Shown here: positions 10,078 through 19,868 of the stretch, piece by piece
How the letters are laid out: every line of letters begins with the position of its first letter
How positions within the stretch are numbered: the first letter of the stretch is position 1
Assembly (NCBI GenBank): GCA_022925895.1
Contig: JAKSYS010000531.1
Coordinates: 1 to 43,670 of the forward strand
Source of the DNA: Fragilaria crotonensis
Lineage: Eukaryota; Bacillariophyta; Fragilariophyceae; Fragilariales; Fragilariaceae
DNA length: 43,670 nucleotides
Reading direction: 5' to 3'
Program-made: the position numbers and the translations under genes
The notes under the pieces: generated by a model
What the model was told of the DNA's origin: nothing
The model's input: the letters and a program-made list of their open reading frames with translations, nothing else
Databases searched by the model: none

Positions 10078-13000
10078 TTAAAACCGCCGTATTGGAGCTC
10101 TCCTTGGTCTCAGCGATCTCCGAAGTCTTCGTGTTACCACAGGAGTAATCCGAGATCGAACTCTGCGAGGAGCAGGTGGCTCCTCGTTTTCCTGAGAAGA
10201 ATCATCTGGATTCACTGAACCTCGATTCGGAGGTGGTGGTCGGTTTCGATGCGGGATGACGTGAACCACAGCATCCATCTCGGCTGTGCAATAGTCTACC
10301 AATGATCTGCTTGTATGAAATAACTCATGGCAGCTCATGCCGTTGAAACGCTTGACACGACAAAGGCTGACCATGCACACAGGACACATGAACTTCGTCG
10401 TACGACCATGCCTGCAGTGCTTCGGATCTGGTTGATCATGCCTCTTTCTGCAGCACCAGACACAGCTTGTTGGTTTCGATTCCACTTTGCATAGAACATG
10501 TGGCAATGACTGGTCCAATCGTCTTTGAATCATCTCGCGACTTGTGAAGTACAGCTCGCGCTTGTTGTATGTAAAAGACCTTCCGCTTGTGTTCAGAACA
10601 CTTCCTTCTCCCGTCTGCTGGATGCTGATACCACCATCATCTCCTCCTTCACTGTCGCTGCTGTCATCACCTGAAACCTCGAGTGTTAGGTCTTTAGCAA
10701 GAGAACTGCAGAACTTTGAAAAAGACCCATACAGCTTTCGGTGTGCCTGGAATGCAGCATACGAATTGCACCCATCACTTAGCAGGAATGCAACAGAGCG
10801 ACTGAGAATGTAGCTCTGATATGCATTATAAACTCGAGACATCAGAAGACGAAGCCATATGTGTGCCAATGGTGAGAGCTGTGCATGCCGAGCATGGCAG
10901 TTCTTCATGTACCGCGAGAACACATCAACAGGACCTTTGCTTCGATTCCACATTGCTACAATGGTCGGAATCAACATGCGTCCTGCTGGCAACGGTCTGC
11001 CCGGGTCTTCACAAGATTATAGATTGCTCTCCATAGTTCCAACGTATTTTGAACAGTGTACTCGTCAACTGCATGCCTCAGCTTCATTCCTCCCAAACAC
11101 GGTAAACGACCATGAAGTACCCAGGAAAGCTCACGATCATGTACCTCTTGCAATGCACATCGATATTGCTCAACCACCTGCTCATCAACATTCACATGAA
11201 CAACACGAATTATCTTGTGCAATGATGCCACCACATAGAAAGCATGTCGCAGATTGCCACATGCAATGCCATGCAACAATTGACACCTGTACTCGGGCTC
11301 AGGAATCATTCGTTTAAAGTCGTCGTTCGTAGGAGGATCCGTCATAACAACATAAATCGTTGGACACGTGCCGTAGGTCCTGGCCAATGCGGTCTCTTTC
11401 ATTACTGTTGCGGGGGGTGCATTTGCTCTTGATCTCCACTATGAAAGGAATACCTTCGTCCTCGCCAAATATGTTTTCGTTCTCCGCAACTGCAATCGCA
11501 TCGGGCGAGAATGCTGCATAGAACATACCTTTTGCACATAACAAGCCATATTCCCTGATATGTGTCACAACGAAATCGCTTTCCTGATCAAGAAACAGGG
11601 GAAGTCTTGACAATACATTTGACTCATTGAGGGTACCTTCACGCATTGAGGTCGATGAGGCAAAGGGCGACATAAACCACTTCTCCAGAAGAAGTTCCAG
11701 TATTGGGCATTCCCCGTTTGACTGATCAGATCCTCCCCATGAAAGCACTCTATCAATGAGAATTGTTTTGCTCCCTGTCACCAGCAGAGATTTCGCTCGG
11801 CAAATATCTTTTAGGTGTGCAACCGACAACCCCACTAACTCATGTCTACTGTAAATCCGATCAGCCACAGCCTCATTTGGAATGAGTTCATTCGAGCATT
11901 TCAACCCAAGTATTTTACAGCTTGACAGGATATTGTGCGACAGCTCCCCCCTCCACTGGTGACACTGGCGGTGTAACGAGCCCGATGCGCATAGCGCTTC
12001 CATAGTGCAAGAGCAGTGGTTCCAGTAATTTGAAACTGACGCTGGTTGAACCATTCTGGAGATCGTTGCGTATCTGTCAGCTGCTCAACATGGTCTGCTT
12101 CAAACAGTCTAATTACTTCATCATCTGTAGGTTCTGGAGCGACATCGCATCCTCGTTGTCGGGTTACAAGGGTAAACTTTCCCGGTCCGTACCTGTCATC
12201 AGTCGTTTGCATGAGAACCACCCGGCCTAAGCCGTTTCGACTGGCCAGTGCATATTGATGTGTAACTCTTGAACCATTTCTTATCGCCTTCGTAGCCCAA
12301 TAATGGGCTGATGCACCTTTCTCTGCAATAAGCCGCCGGTCTGGGCCCGGATGTTGGTCGTATGTAAAAGGGAACGATCGCATTCTCTTTGTTGTTCCCA
12401 AAAGCATAGCTCCAACCGACACACTCCACTGGTTGACTTCTCCATTCACTCCACCATATCCTCGATCCCAGAAGAAAGTGTTGCCATCGAGTCGGATTTG
12501 CGATTCGGATGATACGCCTGTCATACTCCTCTGCAATATTTTCACACAGTCCAAAGTTGACTCACCCCGAGCTGCAACATGCCCGCCAATATACAAACCA
12601 GTGACCACTGACACTGCTCCATGATGAATGACTCCTAACCCTTTGCAGGGGTTGTTGATCTGTGAGAACCCGTGATTGATGACCCTCTTTGATCGCATCC
12701 GAAGTAAGTCATCGTCCAAACCAACTTGGGTCACTCCTGCAACAAAAGCTAGCTCTGACCCAGTTGAACGAACAATTTCCATTGCTGCAGCCATTTCTCT
12801 GTCATGCTGCATAGGAGGTGTCAAGTTGATGCTGATTCCTGCCTTGAAGTGCCAGACCGTGACAAAGCCTTCAAGATCTCTCGGTATCGAATGAGGTCCA
12901 TACCCTGTCCTGCAGATGGAAAATTTGCTCGCTCATCCATATCAAAGTACAACGAAGGGGAGACTCGGTAGAATGAGAGCATCAATTCAATCCGAATGAA

Positions 13001-13392
13001 GGCAAGTATCTCTGAATTCGAGACGGAATCCCAAGATAAGTTCTTATTGATGAATTGCTTGATATGTCCCAGCAAATTAGCATCCATCCACGCCTCTAAA
13101 AACGAGCAGGTTCAACCTTCCACAGATTCCTGACTCTTCCGCCAAACATCTTGGCTTTCAGACGGTTAAGGACAATTGGTACCTCCTGGCGGGCCACCTC
13201 CAGCAGATGTCGGTCTACTACATCGATCTCGATAGTTGTCTCAAACTCTCTGATGAAGTTCCATTCTCCTATCGGTTCCTCATCGTCGTCTGCATCATCC
13301 AAATCAGCATCACCAGCTGAACCAGACATCAAATACATCATATCCTCAAGATCAGAGTCACTTTCATCGCCACCATCACTGTTGTTTGACAT
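10078..13392 (-). pseudogene. piggyBac-like transposase with embedded SAP-YqaJ nuclease (frameshifted)
   Basis: Starts at 13392 with an acidic N-terminus (MSNNSDGGDESDSDLEDMM) and ends at 10078. Blocks in order: DDE_Tnp_1_7-like helices (NSEILAFIRIELMLSFYR, then MDLIRYREIL); first Asp block QVGLDDDLLRMRSK; second Asp block FFWDRGYGG followed by LLGTTKRMRSFPFTYD; a SAP-YqaJ nuclease region; third Asp block IPTIVAMWNRSKGPVDVF, matching the piggyBac YN..KGGVD motif; then a Cys/His domain (CVWCCRKRH ... CPVCMVSLC ... CHELFHT) and an Arg-rich tail. The blocks lie in six consecutive open frames. One added base at each of 13098-13102, 12868-12869, 11946-11951, 11412-11417 and 11003-11005 would join them; four are homopolymer runs of three or more and one is a GG pair. 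All five need an addition, so sequence error is a fair alternative to decay. Total length would be about 1,100 residues, roughly twice a usual piggyBac transposase. Confidence 0.8.
11010..12110 (-). other. SAP domain within a YqaJ/lambda-exonuclease-like nuclease, inside the transposase
   Basis: After the second Asp block the protein enters RSPEWFNQRQFQITGT, the W...R....TGT opening seen in YqaJ/lambda-exonuclease proteins. A SAP motif follows (LSVAHLKDICRAKSLLVTGS, then KTILIDRVL), a DNA-binding helix-extended loop-helix. Next come EGTLNESNVLSRLPLFL, then SPDAIAV and, about 15 residues on, PFIVEIKSKC: the D...ExK catalytic signature of PD-(D/E)XK nucleases. YRCQLLHGIACGN and FYVVAS fit the family's Q-containing helix and final strand. 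The catalytic residues appear intact. Two single-base shifts (11946-11951, 11412-11417) cross the region. Activity and role in transposition are inference. Confidence 0.75.
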
Positions 13393-13651
13393 GATTGAGG
13401 GACCTTTCAAGAGCAAGAATTGATTTCTTGTTGATGCAATGGCGGGTGCTTGTTGTTGCTGCGCACTTCAAAGTGCACATACACCTCTGTATGAGGGTCT
13501 ACAGATAATACCTACCGTATGTAGAACCTACAGTGTACAAAGACCTGAACTTTTAGTACGGAGACAGGGTGCACAACTGGTCTCTGGAATGCATGCAAGG
13601 GGCAACAAGGGAACTTCAATTGTAGGCATCAATGAGAATCGCTGAAAAACA

Positions 13652-13759
13652 TTTGTCGCACGAAATTTCTCGCTAGCTTTTTCGTAGGACAAAAATTTTG
13701 GGATATCCCAAAACTCGGAAGATTTTTTGTCGCATGCCATGCGACAAAAAATACTGGGG
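13652..13759. repeat. Right terminal and subterminal repeats of the piggyBac-like element
   Basis: TTTGTCGCA (13652-13660) and GCTAGC (13672-13677) mirror the left end. They are followed by the perfect 18-base palindrome TTTTGGGATATCCCAAAA (13696-13713) and a 13-base-arm hairpin whose arms are TTTTTTGTCGCAT and ATGCGACAAAAAA (13723-13751). The element ends ACTGGGG at 13759. Confidence 0.75.
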
Positions 13760-13763
13760 TTAA
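13760..13763. repeat. TTAA target site duplication, right
   Basis: TTAA follows ACTGGGG, the inverted copy of the left end CCCCAGT. Confidence 0.85.
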
Positions 13764-14057
13764 GTTACGCTATTTACGGTAGTAGACTAGTACATAGTAC
13801 TGTAGTACTCTGGGAGTTCCAGTACGATTTACAGCACCGGAACCAGATTGTGCTTCACATTACCGGCATAGTATGACACTGGTCCAGCTGCCGCATTCGC
13901 CCGCATTCGTCGACCTCGAAACTCGAACCTCACCTAACGGTTTCGTCTGTCTGTCGGCAAAACCCGAAACCCCAATTCATACTGGCACCATGCAATCCTC
14001 AATGAAAAAAAAAATCCGACACTTTTGGCCCTCCTTCAGCATATTATGTTCGTGACG
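13764..14057. promoter_or_regulatory. 5' flank of RRP45
   Basis: The gap contains gtagtactctggg and other GTAC words at 13790-13830. The rest is unremarkable. The promoter of the following exosome gene should lie here. Confidence 0.4.
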
Positions 14058-15662
14058 ATGTCGTCAACGACTTACATTTCCATTCGCGATGATGGCCGAT
14101 CTCTATCCTCAAACGAGCGCAACTTTGTTCGGGAAAGTGCCTTCTCATCACGTCGGATTGACGGTCGCGGTCCTGGTGATCTTCGCAAGATCAAGCTCCA
14201 CCTGAGTCGCAAAGAAAACGCTGCGGAATGTACTGTGCAATGGGGCGAGACAAGAGTTTCTGCCGAGATAACTGCTTCCCTCCAACCACCGCCGTCAGAA
14301 GATAGACCTTCCGAAGGTATGGTGAGTATAACAGTCGATATCAGTCCAATGGCATCGTCAGCCTTTGGTATGACACAACCACTAACCACAACTCCTGGCG
14401 AAGGCAATCGAGCAAATTTCGCACCGACCGCGGATGATTCGCAAAAGCTGCTGGGTAACCGCATATTGAGATGTCTTGAACGAACGATAATGCTGGGAGG
14501 TGCCCTGGACACTGAAGCCCTCTGCGTTCAATCGGGGGCTTGGGTGTGGAAGCTATCCCTATCCGTGAAAATATTTGATCACGGTGGGAATCTCCTAGAC
14601 TCGGCAGTCATGGCTGCCATGGCCAGCTTAAGACACTATCGTAAACCACAAGTGGACGTTGTGGAAACTGGAATACCTATTTTAGTCCCCTCGGATACTC
14701 GAGAACCAACTCCCCTGCCTCTGCATCATACACCTCTTAGTATGTCCTTTGCCCTGATTCATGCCGACGACGTTGCACTCTCCTCTTCATCAACATTGAC
14801 GGTTGCTGCTCTGGTTGATCCAACGGAACGAGAAGAGCTGGTTCAAACTGGATCCATATCTATCGCCATGAACTTGCACGGCGAAGTCTGTCTGCTAGAT
14901 TTTGGTGGAGGATGTGAGTTGCAACCTTCTCAACTCAAACGATGTTGGCAATTGGCAGAGCGATGCGTCAAACAGCTGTGCCAGATGCTCGAAACCTCCT
15001 TAGCAGAGGCCGATAAGAAGGCGCAGCGTGAGCGATTGCATAGATTGCAAGAGGAACAGCTCGGTGGTTTGATATCTCCACAGCCACATGACCAACCGGA
15101 GGTACCCTTTTGGTCAGAAGATGGTGATGTGGTGGTGGATACTGCAAGCCCGTTTGCTGATGCAACGCGTGAGATGCATACTGCGGAAAGTAAGGTCAAG
15201 GATCTGGAGCAAGAGAATTATCGACTGCAGGCATTGGAATACAATCAGGGGCATGTTGCTGCTAAGGTGAAGGAGAACGACAAGACAAGGAAGAAGAAGC
15301 AAGAAGGCAGCACGTTATTAACCGCTATGCTCCAGTCCGTTCAAAAGGCTTCCGATGTAGGTGTTGCGTTTCAGGTGAGCACGCAGACTGAGGGTGTGAA
15401 AGCTGAATCCGTGTCAACCGAACTCGCTTCCGACGAACAAATGGATGAATTCGCGAAGTTTGCCACGGCAGCCAAAGCTAAGGTCGACATGGATATTGAC
15501 GATGACGACGAGGAAGAGGAAGCCCCAGTGATGCTCAAGACAGAGTTTGAGTCTATCGCGCTAACAAAGGAATCGACAACAGTTGGTGTCGCCGATGGCG
15601 ATGATGTTGACGACTTGGCCATGGCAATCAAGAGTAAATCGAAAAAGAAGAAAAAGAAATGA
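14058..15662 (+). CDS. RRP45: Exosome core subunit RRP45/EXOSC9 (RNase PH fold)
   Basis: One of six RNase PH-like subunits forming the ring of the RNA exosome, which processes rRNA and degrades RNA in nucleus and cytoplasm; the eukaryotic ring itself is usually inactive. From the ATG at 14058 the protein is 534 residues (an in-frame ATG at 14046 would add four). It begins MSSTTYISIRDDGRSLSSNE, then RRIDGRGPGDLRKIKLHLSR and WGETRVSAEITASL, the RNase PH N-terminal signature. GALDTEALCVQSGAWVWKL, DSAVMAAMASLRHYR and LLDFGGGCELQPSQL mark the two RNase PH subdomains, to about residue 305. The remaining 230 residues are a charged coiled coil with acidic clusters and a terminal KSKSKKKKKK, probably a nuclear signal. 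Human EXOSC9 also has an extended tail. The frame is intact. Confidence 0.93.
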   Translation: MSSTTYISIRDDGRSLSSNERNFVRESAFSSRRIDGRGPGDLRKIKLHLSRKENAAECTVQWGETRVSAEITASLQPPPSEDRPSEGMVSITVDISPMASSAFGMTQPLTTTPGEGNRANFAPTADDSQKLLGNRILRCLERTIMLGGALDTEALCVQSGAWVWKLSLSVKIFDHGGNLLDSAVMAAMASLRHYRKPQVDVVETGIPILVPSDTREPTPLPLHHTPLSMSFALIHADDVALSSSSTLTVAALVDPTEREELVQTGSISIAMNLHGEVCLLDFGGGCELQPSQLKRCWQLAERCVKQLCQMLETSLAEADKKAQRERLHRLQEEQLGGLISPQPHDQPEVPFWSEDGDVVVDTASPFADATREMHTAESKVKDLEQENYRLQALEYNQGHVAAKVKENDKTRKKKQEGSTLLTAMLQSVQKASDVGVAFQVSTQTEGVKAESVSTELASDEQMDEFAKFATAAKAKVDMDIDDDDEEEEAPVMLKTEFESIALTKESTTVGVADGDDVDDLAMAIKSKSKKKKKK

Positions 15663-15831
15663 TACTTCGAGCAGGCAGATGCACAAAAGTGTCCTCGCGG
15701 CGTTCGATGCATCCATAATGTCTCTGTTCTAGGCTGTACGACAATGAGGGAAGGGTTCTCACAACTCTAGATTGCGAAAGGTCACGTGTAGCTAGTCAAC
15801 AAAACGAGTGTACAACTAAATGATTTCATGC

Positions 15832-16793
15832 CTACTGTTGCGGTGCGAAGTCAGCATGCGTTTTATGGTACTTGTCCAACAAATGCTGCCCTGTTGTCGT
15901 GGGTGGATACCTGGGTGGATTGTCTTCAGAACAACAAACATCCAATACTTGTACTTCAGTATCAAAGTGAGGGTCGAAGAAGCACGGCAAGGAATACCGT
16001 TCCGCACTGCCATTGGTCAAGACACGGTGCACGGTCGAACGACAGAGGCCATTGGTCCATCTCTCCAACATATCGCCTAGATTGACGACAAAGCAGTGGG
16101 ACGAGGAGGCACATCTATCCATGTCTCATCCTTGGTTAAGATTTGAAGTCCTGGATTTTCATCAGTCAAGAGGAGCGTAATCATTCCATAATCCGAATGA
16201 GCTCCGCAGGCGAAGATGCCCTCATCTGGTTCGCTGACTTCCTTTGCATAACGAAGCAGTCGTAAGGTCGTTAGAGGATCAGCAAAGGCTTGATCGAAAA
16301 AGTGTTCATCAAGTCCAATAGCAAGAGCAATCAATTGCACCAGTCGAAAACCAACTCGAATGCATTCACTCCTGTATTCATTCATAACGTCTTGAAAGGC
16401 CTGGCAGTCCTTCATCGAAGGGCACTTTTCAGGAGATGGCCACTGATTCGGGCCAGTTAATTTGGTAGGATTATACTCAGGCGAGTCTGCAGGTACATCT
16501 TTGCCGATGTAAAAACCTTCTTTTGAATCTCCCTTGGTTTGCCGTTCTGGATCAAGCGTCTCTTCCTCGAAGGCAGTATATCCTCGACTCATGGATTTGT
16601 CCGAGATGAGCTGCTTTTCCTCCAAGGGAAGATCGAACAGGAGTTTCGATTGATCCATCACTCGTTGAATCAAAGTCTGTGAGATGCCATGATTTTCAAG
16701 GTAGAAAAAGCCCACATGGACACACGCAGAGCGCAGATCCTTCACAAGCGTATCGATGTCAGTGTTGTCAAGTTGAATGCTGGGAATACTCAT
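15832..16793 (-). CDS. 2-oxoglutarate/Fe(II)-dependent dioxygenase, isopenicillin-N-synthase-like
   Basis: Belongs to the large plant/microbial 2OG oxygenase superfamily (DIOX_N plus 2OG-FeII domains). The start at 16793 gives MSIPSIQLDNTDIDTLVKDL and the N-terminal GFFYLENHGIS motif. The iron facial triad is H199/D201 in GAHSDYGMITLLL and the His of STVHRV; the 2OG-binding Arg is in RYSLPCFF. One base is missing at the A-run 16090-16092: before it the frame reads DVPPRPTA and stops, after it the next frame reads FVVNLGDMLERWTNGL and continues to 15832. The joined length of about 320 residues is normal. It converges on RRP45 with a 169-base gap. The substrate cannot be inferred. Confidence 0.88.
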
Positions 16794-17079
16794 AATGAGA
16801 GGTCACTGGAAGGCAAAATTGTAATCACTGATGCTGCGCCTATGTGTCTCTTTCACAAGAGTGCACACATTATTGTTCTGTTGTTGTCATGCTCGATATG
16901 TAGCCGCGAACGAGCTCCCTTGTTCAGAGCGGAAATGCGGTCATGTGTCATACCGTCATACGTCGTACATCGTACATGAGGGTATGAGTCACACTGTCAC
17001 CTGTCACACTGGACACTCTACACTCTACTGGTACCTTGTATGCATACCAGCATACCAGCAGTCCAACATCCTGTGTTGT
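16794..17079. other. Intergenic gap before the minisatellite
   Basis: Upstream region of the 2OG oxygenase. It contains short near-repeats (cgtcatacgtcgtacatcgtac at about 16957, and cacactctac-type runs at 16988-17030). No gene is seen. Confidence 0.4.
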
Positions 17080-17886
17080 GGTTGTCGGTTGTCGGTTGTT
17101 GGTTGTTGGTTGTTGGTTGTCGGTTGTCGGTTGTCGGTTGTCGGTTGTCGTCGGTTGTCGGTTGTCGGTTGTTGTCGGTTGTTGTCGGTTGTTGTCGGTT
17201 GTTGTCGGTTGTTGTCGGTTGTTGTCGGTTGTTGTCGGTTGTTGTCGGTTGTTGTCGGTTGTTGTCGGTTGTTGTCGGTTGTTGTCGGTTGTTGTCGGTT
17301 GTTGTCGGTTGTTGTCGGTTGTTGTCGGTTGTTGTCGGTTGTTGTCGGTTGTTGTCGGTTGTTGTCCGGTTGTTGTCGGTTGTTGTCGGTTGTTGTCGGT
17401 TGTTGTCGGTTGTTGTCGGTTGTTGTCGGTTGTTGTCGGTTGTTGTCGGTTGTTGTCGGTTGTTGTCGGTTGTTGTCGGTTGTTGTCGGTTGTTGTCGGT
17501 TGTTGTCGGTTGTTGTCGGTTGTTGTCGGTTGTTGTCGGTTGTTGTCGGTTGTTGTCGGTTGTTGTCGGTTGTTGTCGGTTGTTGTCGGTTGTTGTCGGT
17601 TGTTGTCGGTTGTTGTCGGTTGTTGTCGGTTGTTGTCGGTTGTTGTCGGTTGTTGTCGGTTGTTGTCGGTTGTTGTCGGTTGTTGTCGGTTGTTGTCGGT
17701 TGTTGTCGATTGTTGTCGGTTGTTGTCGGTTGTTGTCGGTTGTTGTCGGTTGTCGGTTGTCGGTTGTCGGTTGTCGGTTGTCGGTTGTCGGTTGTCGGTT
17801 GTCGGTTGTTGGTTGTTGGTTGTTGGTTGTTGGTTGTTGGTTGTCGGTTGTCGGTTGTCGGTTGTCGGTTGTCGGTTGTCGGTTGT
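17080..17886. repeat. Minisatellite: (GGTTGTTGTC)58 with mirrored heptamer flanks
   Basis: The core is 58 head-to-tail copies of the 10-mer GGTTGTTGTC, 17167-17366 (20 copies) and 17368-17747 (38 copies). They are separated by a single extra C at 17367, and one copy has G to A at about 17709. Both flanks are built of 7-mers: on the left GGTTGTC, then GGTTGTT, then GGTTGTC again; on the right GGTTGTC, GGTTGTT, GGTTGTC. The plus strand has almost no A. Because neither unit creates a stop, three long open frames (300-400 residues of Cys/Val/Leu/Ser repeats) run through it; they are artefacts of the repeat. Confidence 0.97.
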
Positions 17887-19868
17887 ATCGGTTATGGGCT
17901 CTTCATCAAAGAACAGAATTTTCGAGAAGACACCATGACTGCATATTCTGTACTACAGTACTCTAGTACTACTGTAGTACTCCGAATACAAGTACAAGTA
18001 TCGATAGACATACCGACATGCCTATCACGAATTTCCGCTTGAAATGTGTATGACTACGGATGTATGGCCTATAACCTATGTATAACTTTTATACTAATAC
18101 TACAAGTCTACAGTATATTCGTGCAATAAATCAATCACGTATTCCTTGGTATATTAACCAAGCAGGAAAAAACTCTGTGCTGTCGCCGTGATAAAAACGG
18201 AGTACTTGGAGGACGACAAAAAAAAAAACAAAAAAAAACCCAACATCTATTTAACGTACTATCGCTATGCCCGTACCAGGGGCATTCGACCTAAATGAGA
18301 ACACTAAAAATATGCATAAATTATTTGATTTTCCATACCATTGAAAGCATACAGCGAGCTAAATGCGGAAGTTGGGATTGAGAGTCCCATTCTTCTCATC
18401 CCTCTTCAGTCCATTGATGTCATTGGTAATGCTTGTTGCACCCTTTTAGAAACAAATTCAAAATGGAAAACAAGCCCAGCAGTGTAGCCCTTGATCCCCT
18501 GAGACTGACAAGAATGAAGCTGATGAACTTGTCACTCAACACAAATAGTAGAGTACATCAGGAAAAAGCTGCCTATCCTGAACTCCCATTTGCTGGCAGA
18601 TACTGCTTGCCCAGCACTGTGCTTGCCACAGTTGTCACAGTTTTTAGTGTACATACAGCAAAGGCTTGTACTACAGTACCAGAATTGTCAAGGGATTTTG
18701 TTATTGATGTAGTTCTCCACACTTCCTTACTCCCCAGCAAATGCTGCGGGAACTAGATGACCCACCCTGTGTGCTGACACATCCCTTGAAGTGAGATCCC
18801 CAAACCATGTTGGCAATTTTTTGACTGTCTTGATATGGAAGGCCTGCACTTTGCGGGAGCATAATTCAAAGAGGTTGACAATTCTATTTCGGAAAAGGCT
18901 GCGTAAAAGACCAGTATCATGGATGTGGGAAAGATGACCAACATTGTAGTGGGAGCTTCATCCTGACTGTCAAATCGCATGCTTGAATAATGTCCATGAG
19001 AATTTCAACTGTCTCCGTCACCATGCATGTGTTTGAAATCATCCTTGATAATGACACGTGATTGCCATAATAGAAGTTGTAATTTGTTGCTCCATTGTCA
19101 TCCAAGGCAAGGGTGGAAAACAAACAAGTTACAGGGAGATTTATCAATCACATGGAACATACAGATCATTATGAAAAACTTGCTCTGAGTACCATCCTGC
19201 CATCCTGTTGGAATAAATGTAGGCCAATATGCGAAGGAGTGCCTCTGGAGATAAGTAGCATTTGCTACTAAGAAATCCTAGGAGTGAAACAATTACAAAA
19301 AATCCAGCTCCAGCATTTTTTAATGACTCAATTACCAACAACATTGAGAAACCCTCCGTGCTCCTCCTCGCCCCAATTGGGGTTGATCTCAATGACATCA
19401 TGTCACAGTCACACCTTCCTGGTGGGAATGGAAAAAATCACCTAGAAAAGATCGGCTCCATAATTTTTATTGAGCAATCCGCTATTGAACTTTGAACGAT
19501 GCCACATTTCATTGCTCCAAGAAGATTTGCAAGTTTTGGAGTCCAACAGACATCGCACAAGATTTGAGGGAGCATTTCTGAATTGGCGAATACAGGATAC
19601 GAGATTCATGAATACCAAAAGGTGTTTATTCGTCCCATTGGGTGGCTAGTCAGTATGTAGCCCCTCATTTAGGACCCACACCTGCAAATGGAGAACGATC
19701 AGCCAAGGAAACGGGGGAAGGGAATGAGGACCAGATTCTGAGGACTGACGCTGATTGCCAACTTAATGCTACAACTAATTATTAGATTCATTGGGATGCC
19801 AATGCCGACAGAAGTGTGCGACCCCAGGACGCAGAATCAACGGCAAAAGTCAATCGCACATAACCATG
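17887..19868. other. Long intergenic region, possible decayed transposon DNA
   Basis: Palindromic GTAC words (tactctagtactactgtagtactc at 17957-17981) are followed by an A-rich patch (18218-18238). An open frame at 18433-18756 (107 residues) has no recognisable domain. From about 18400 to 19500 base composition is AT-richer, and minus-strand frames contain protein-like pieces (for example LALDDNGATNYNFYYGNHVS near 19090), as in the other decayed-transposon stretches. I cannot assign a family and no intact gene is supported. Confidence 0.4.

Larger units (their letters stand above)
9770..13759. mobile_element. piggyBac-like DNA transposon, about 4.0 kb
   Basis: The ends are TTAA/CCCCAGT at 9766-9776 and ACTGGGG/TTAA at 13753-13763. 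This gives a TTAA target duplication, the piggyBac hallmark, with CCCCAGT as the terminal inverted repeat. Inside both ends are copies of TGCGACAAA/TTTGTCGCA. One long minus-strand gene fills 13392-10078 and encodes a piggyBac-type transposase with an inserted nuclease. The element abuts the truncated edge of a Harbinger remnant. Good preservation of ends and coding blocks suggests fairly recent activity; the only breaks are single-base shifts like those in host genes here. Confidence 0.88.

Noticed and set aside
17080-17886. Telomere-like repeat
   Set aside because: The unit is not TTAGGG-like and the array sits between ordinary genes.
17080-17886. CRISPR array
   Set aside because: No unique spacers; simple head-to-tail minisatellite in a eukaryotic context.
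16831-18042. Three overlapping long open frames (300-403 residues) of Cys/Arg/Leu/Ser/Val repeats
   Set aside because: They arise because the GGTTGTTGTC unit has no stop in any plus-strand frame; no start context, domain or codon bias supports translation.
18433-18756. 107-residue plus-strand frame
   Set aside because: No recognisable domain, AT-rich neighbourhood with decayed frames on the other strand; kept only as a note in the gap description.
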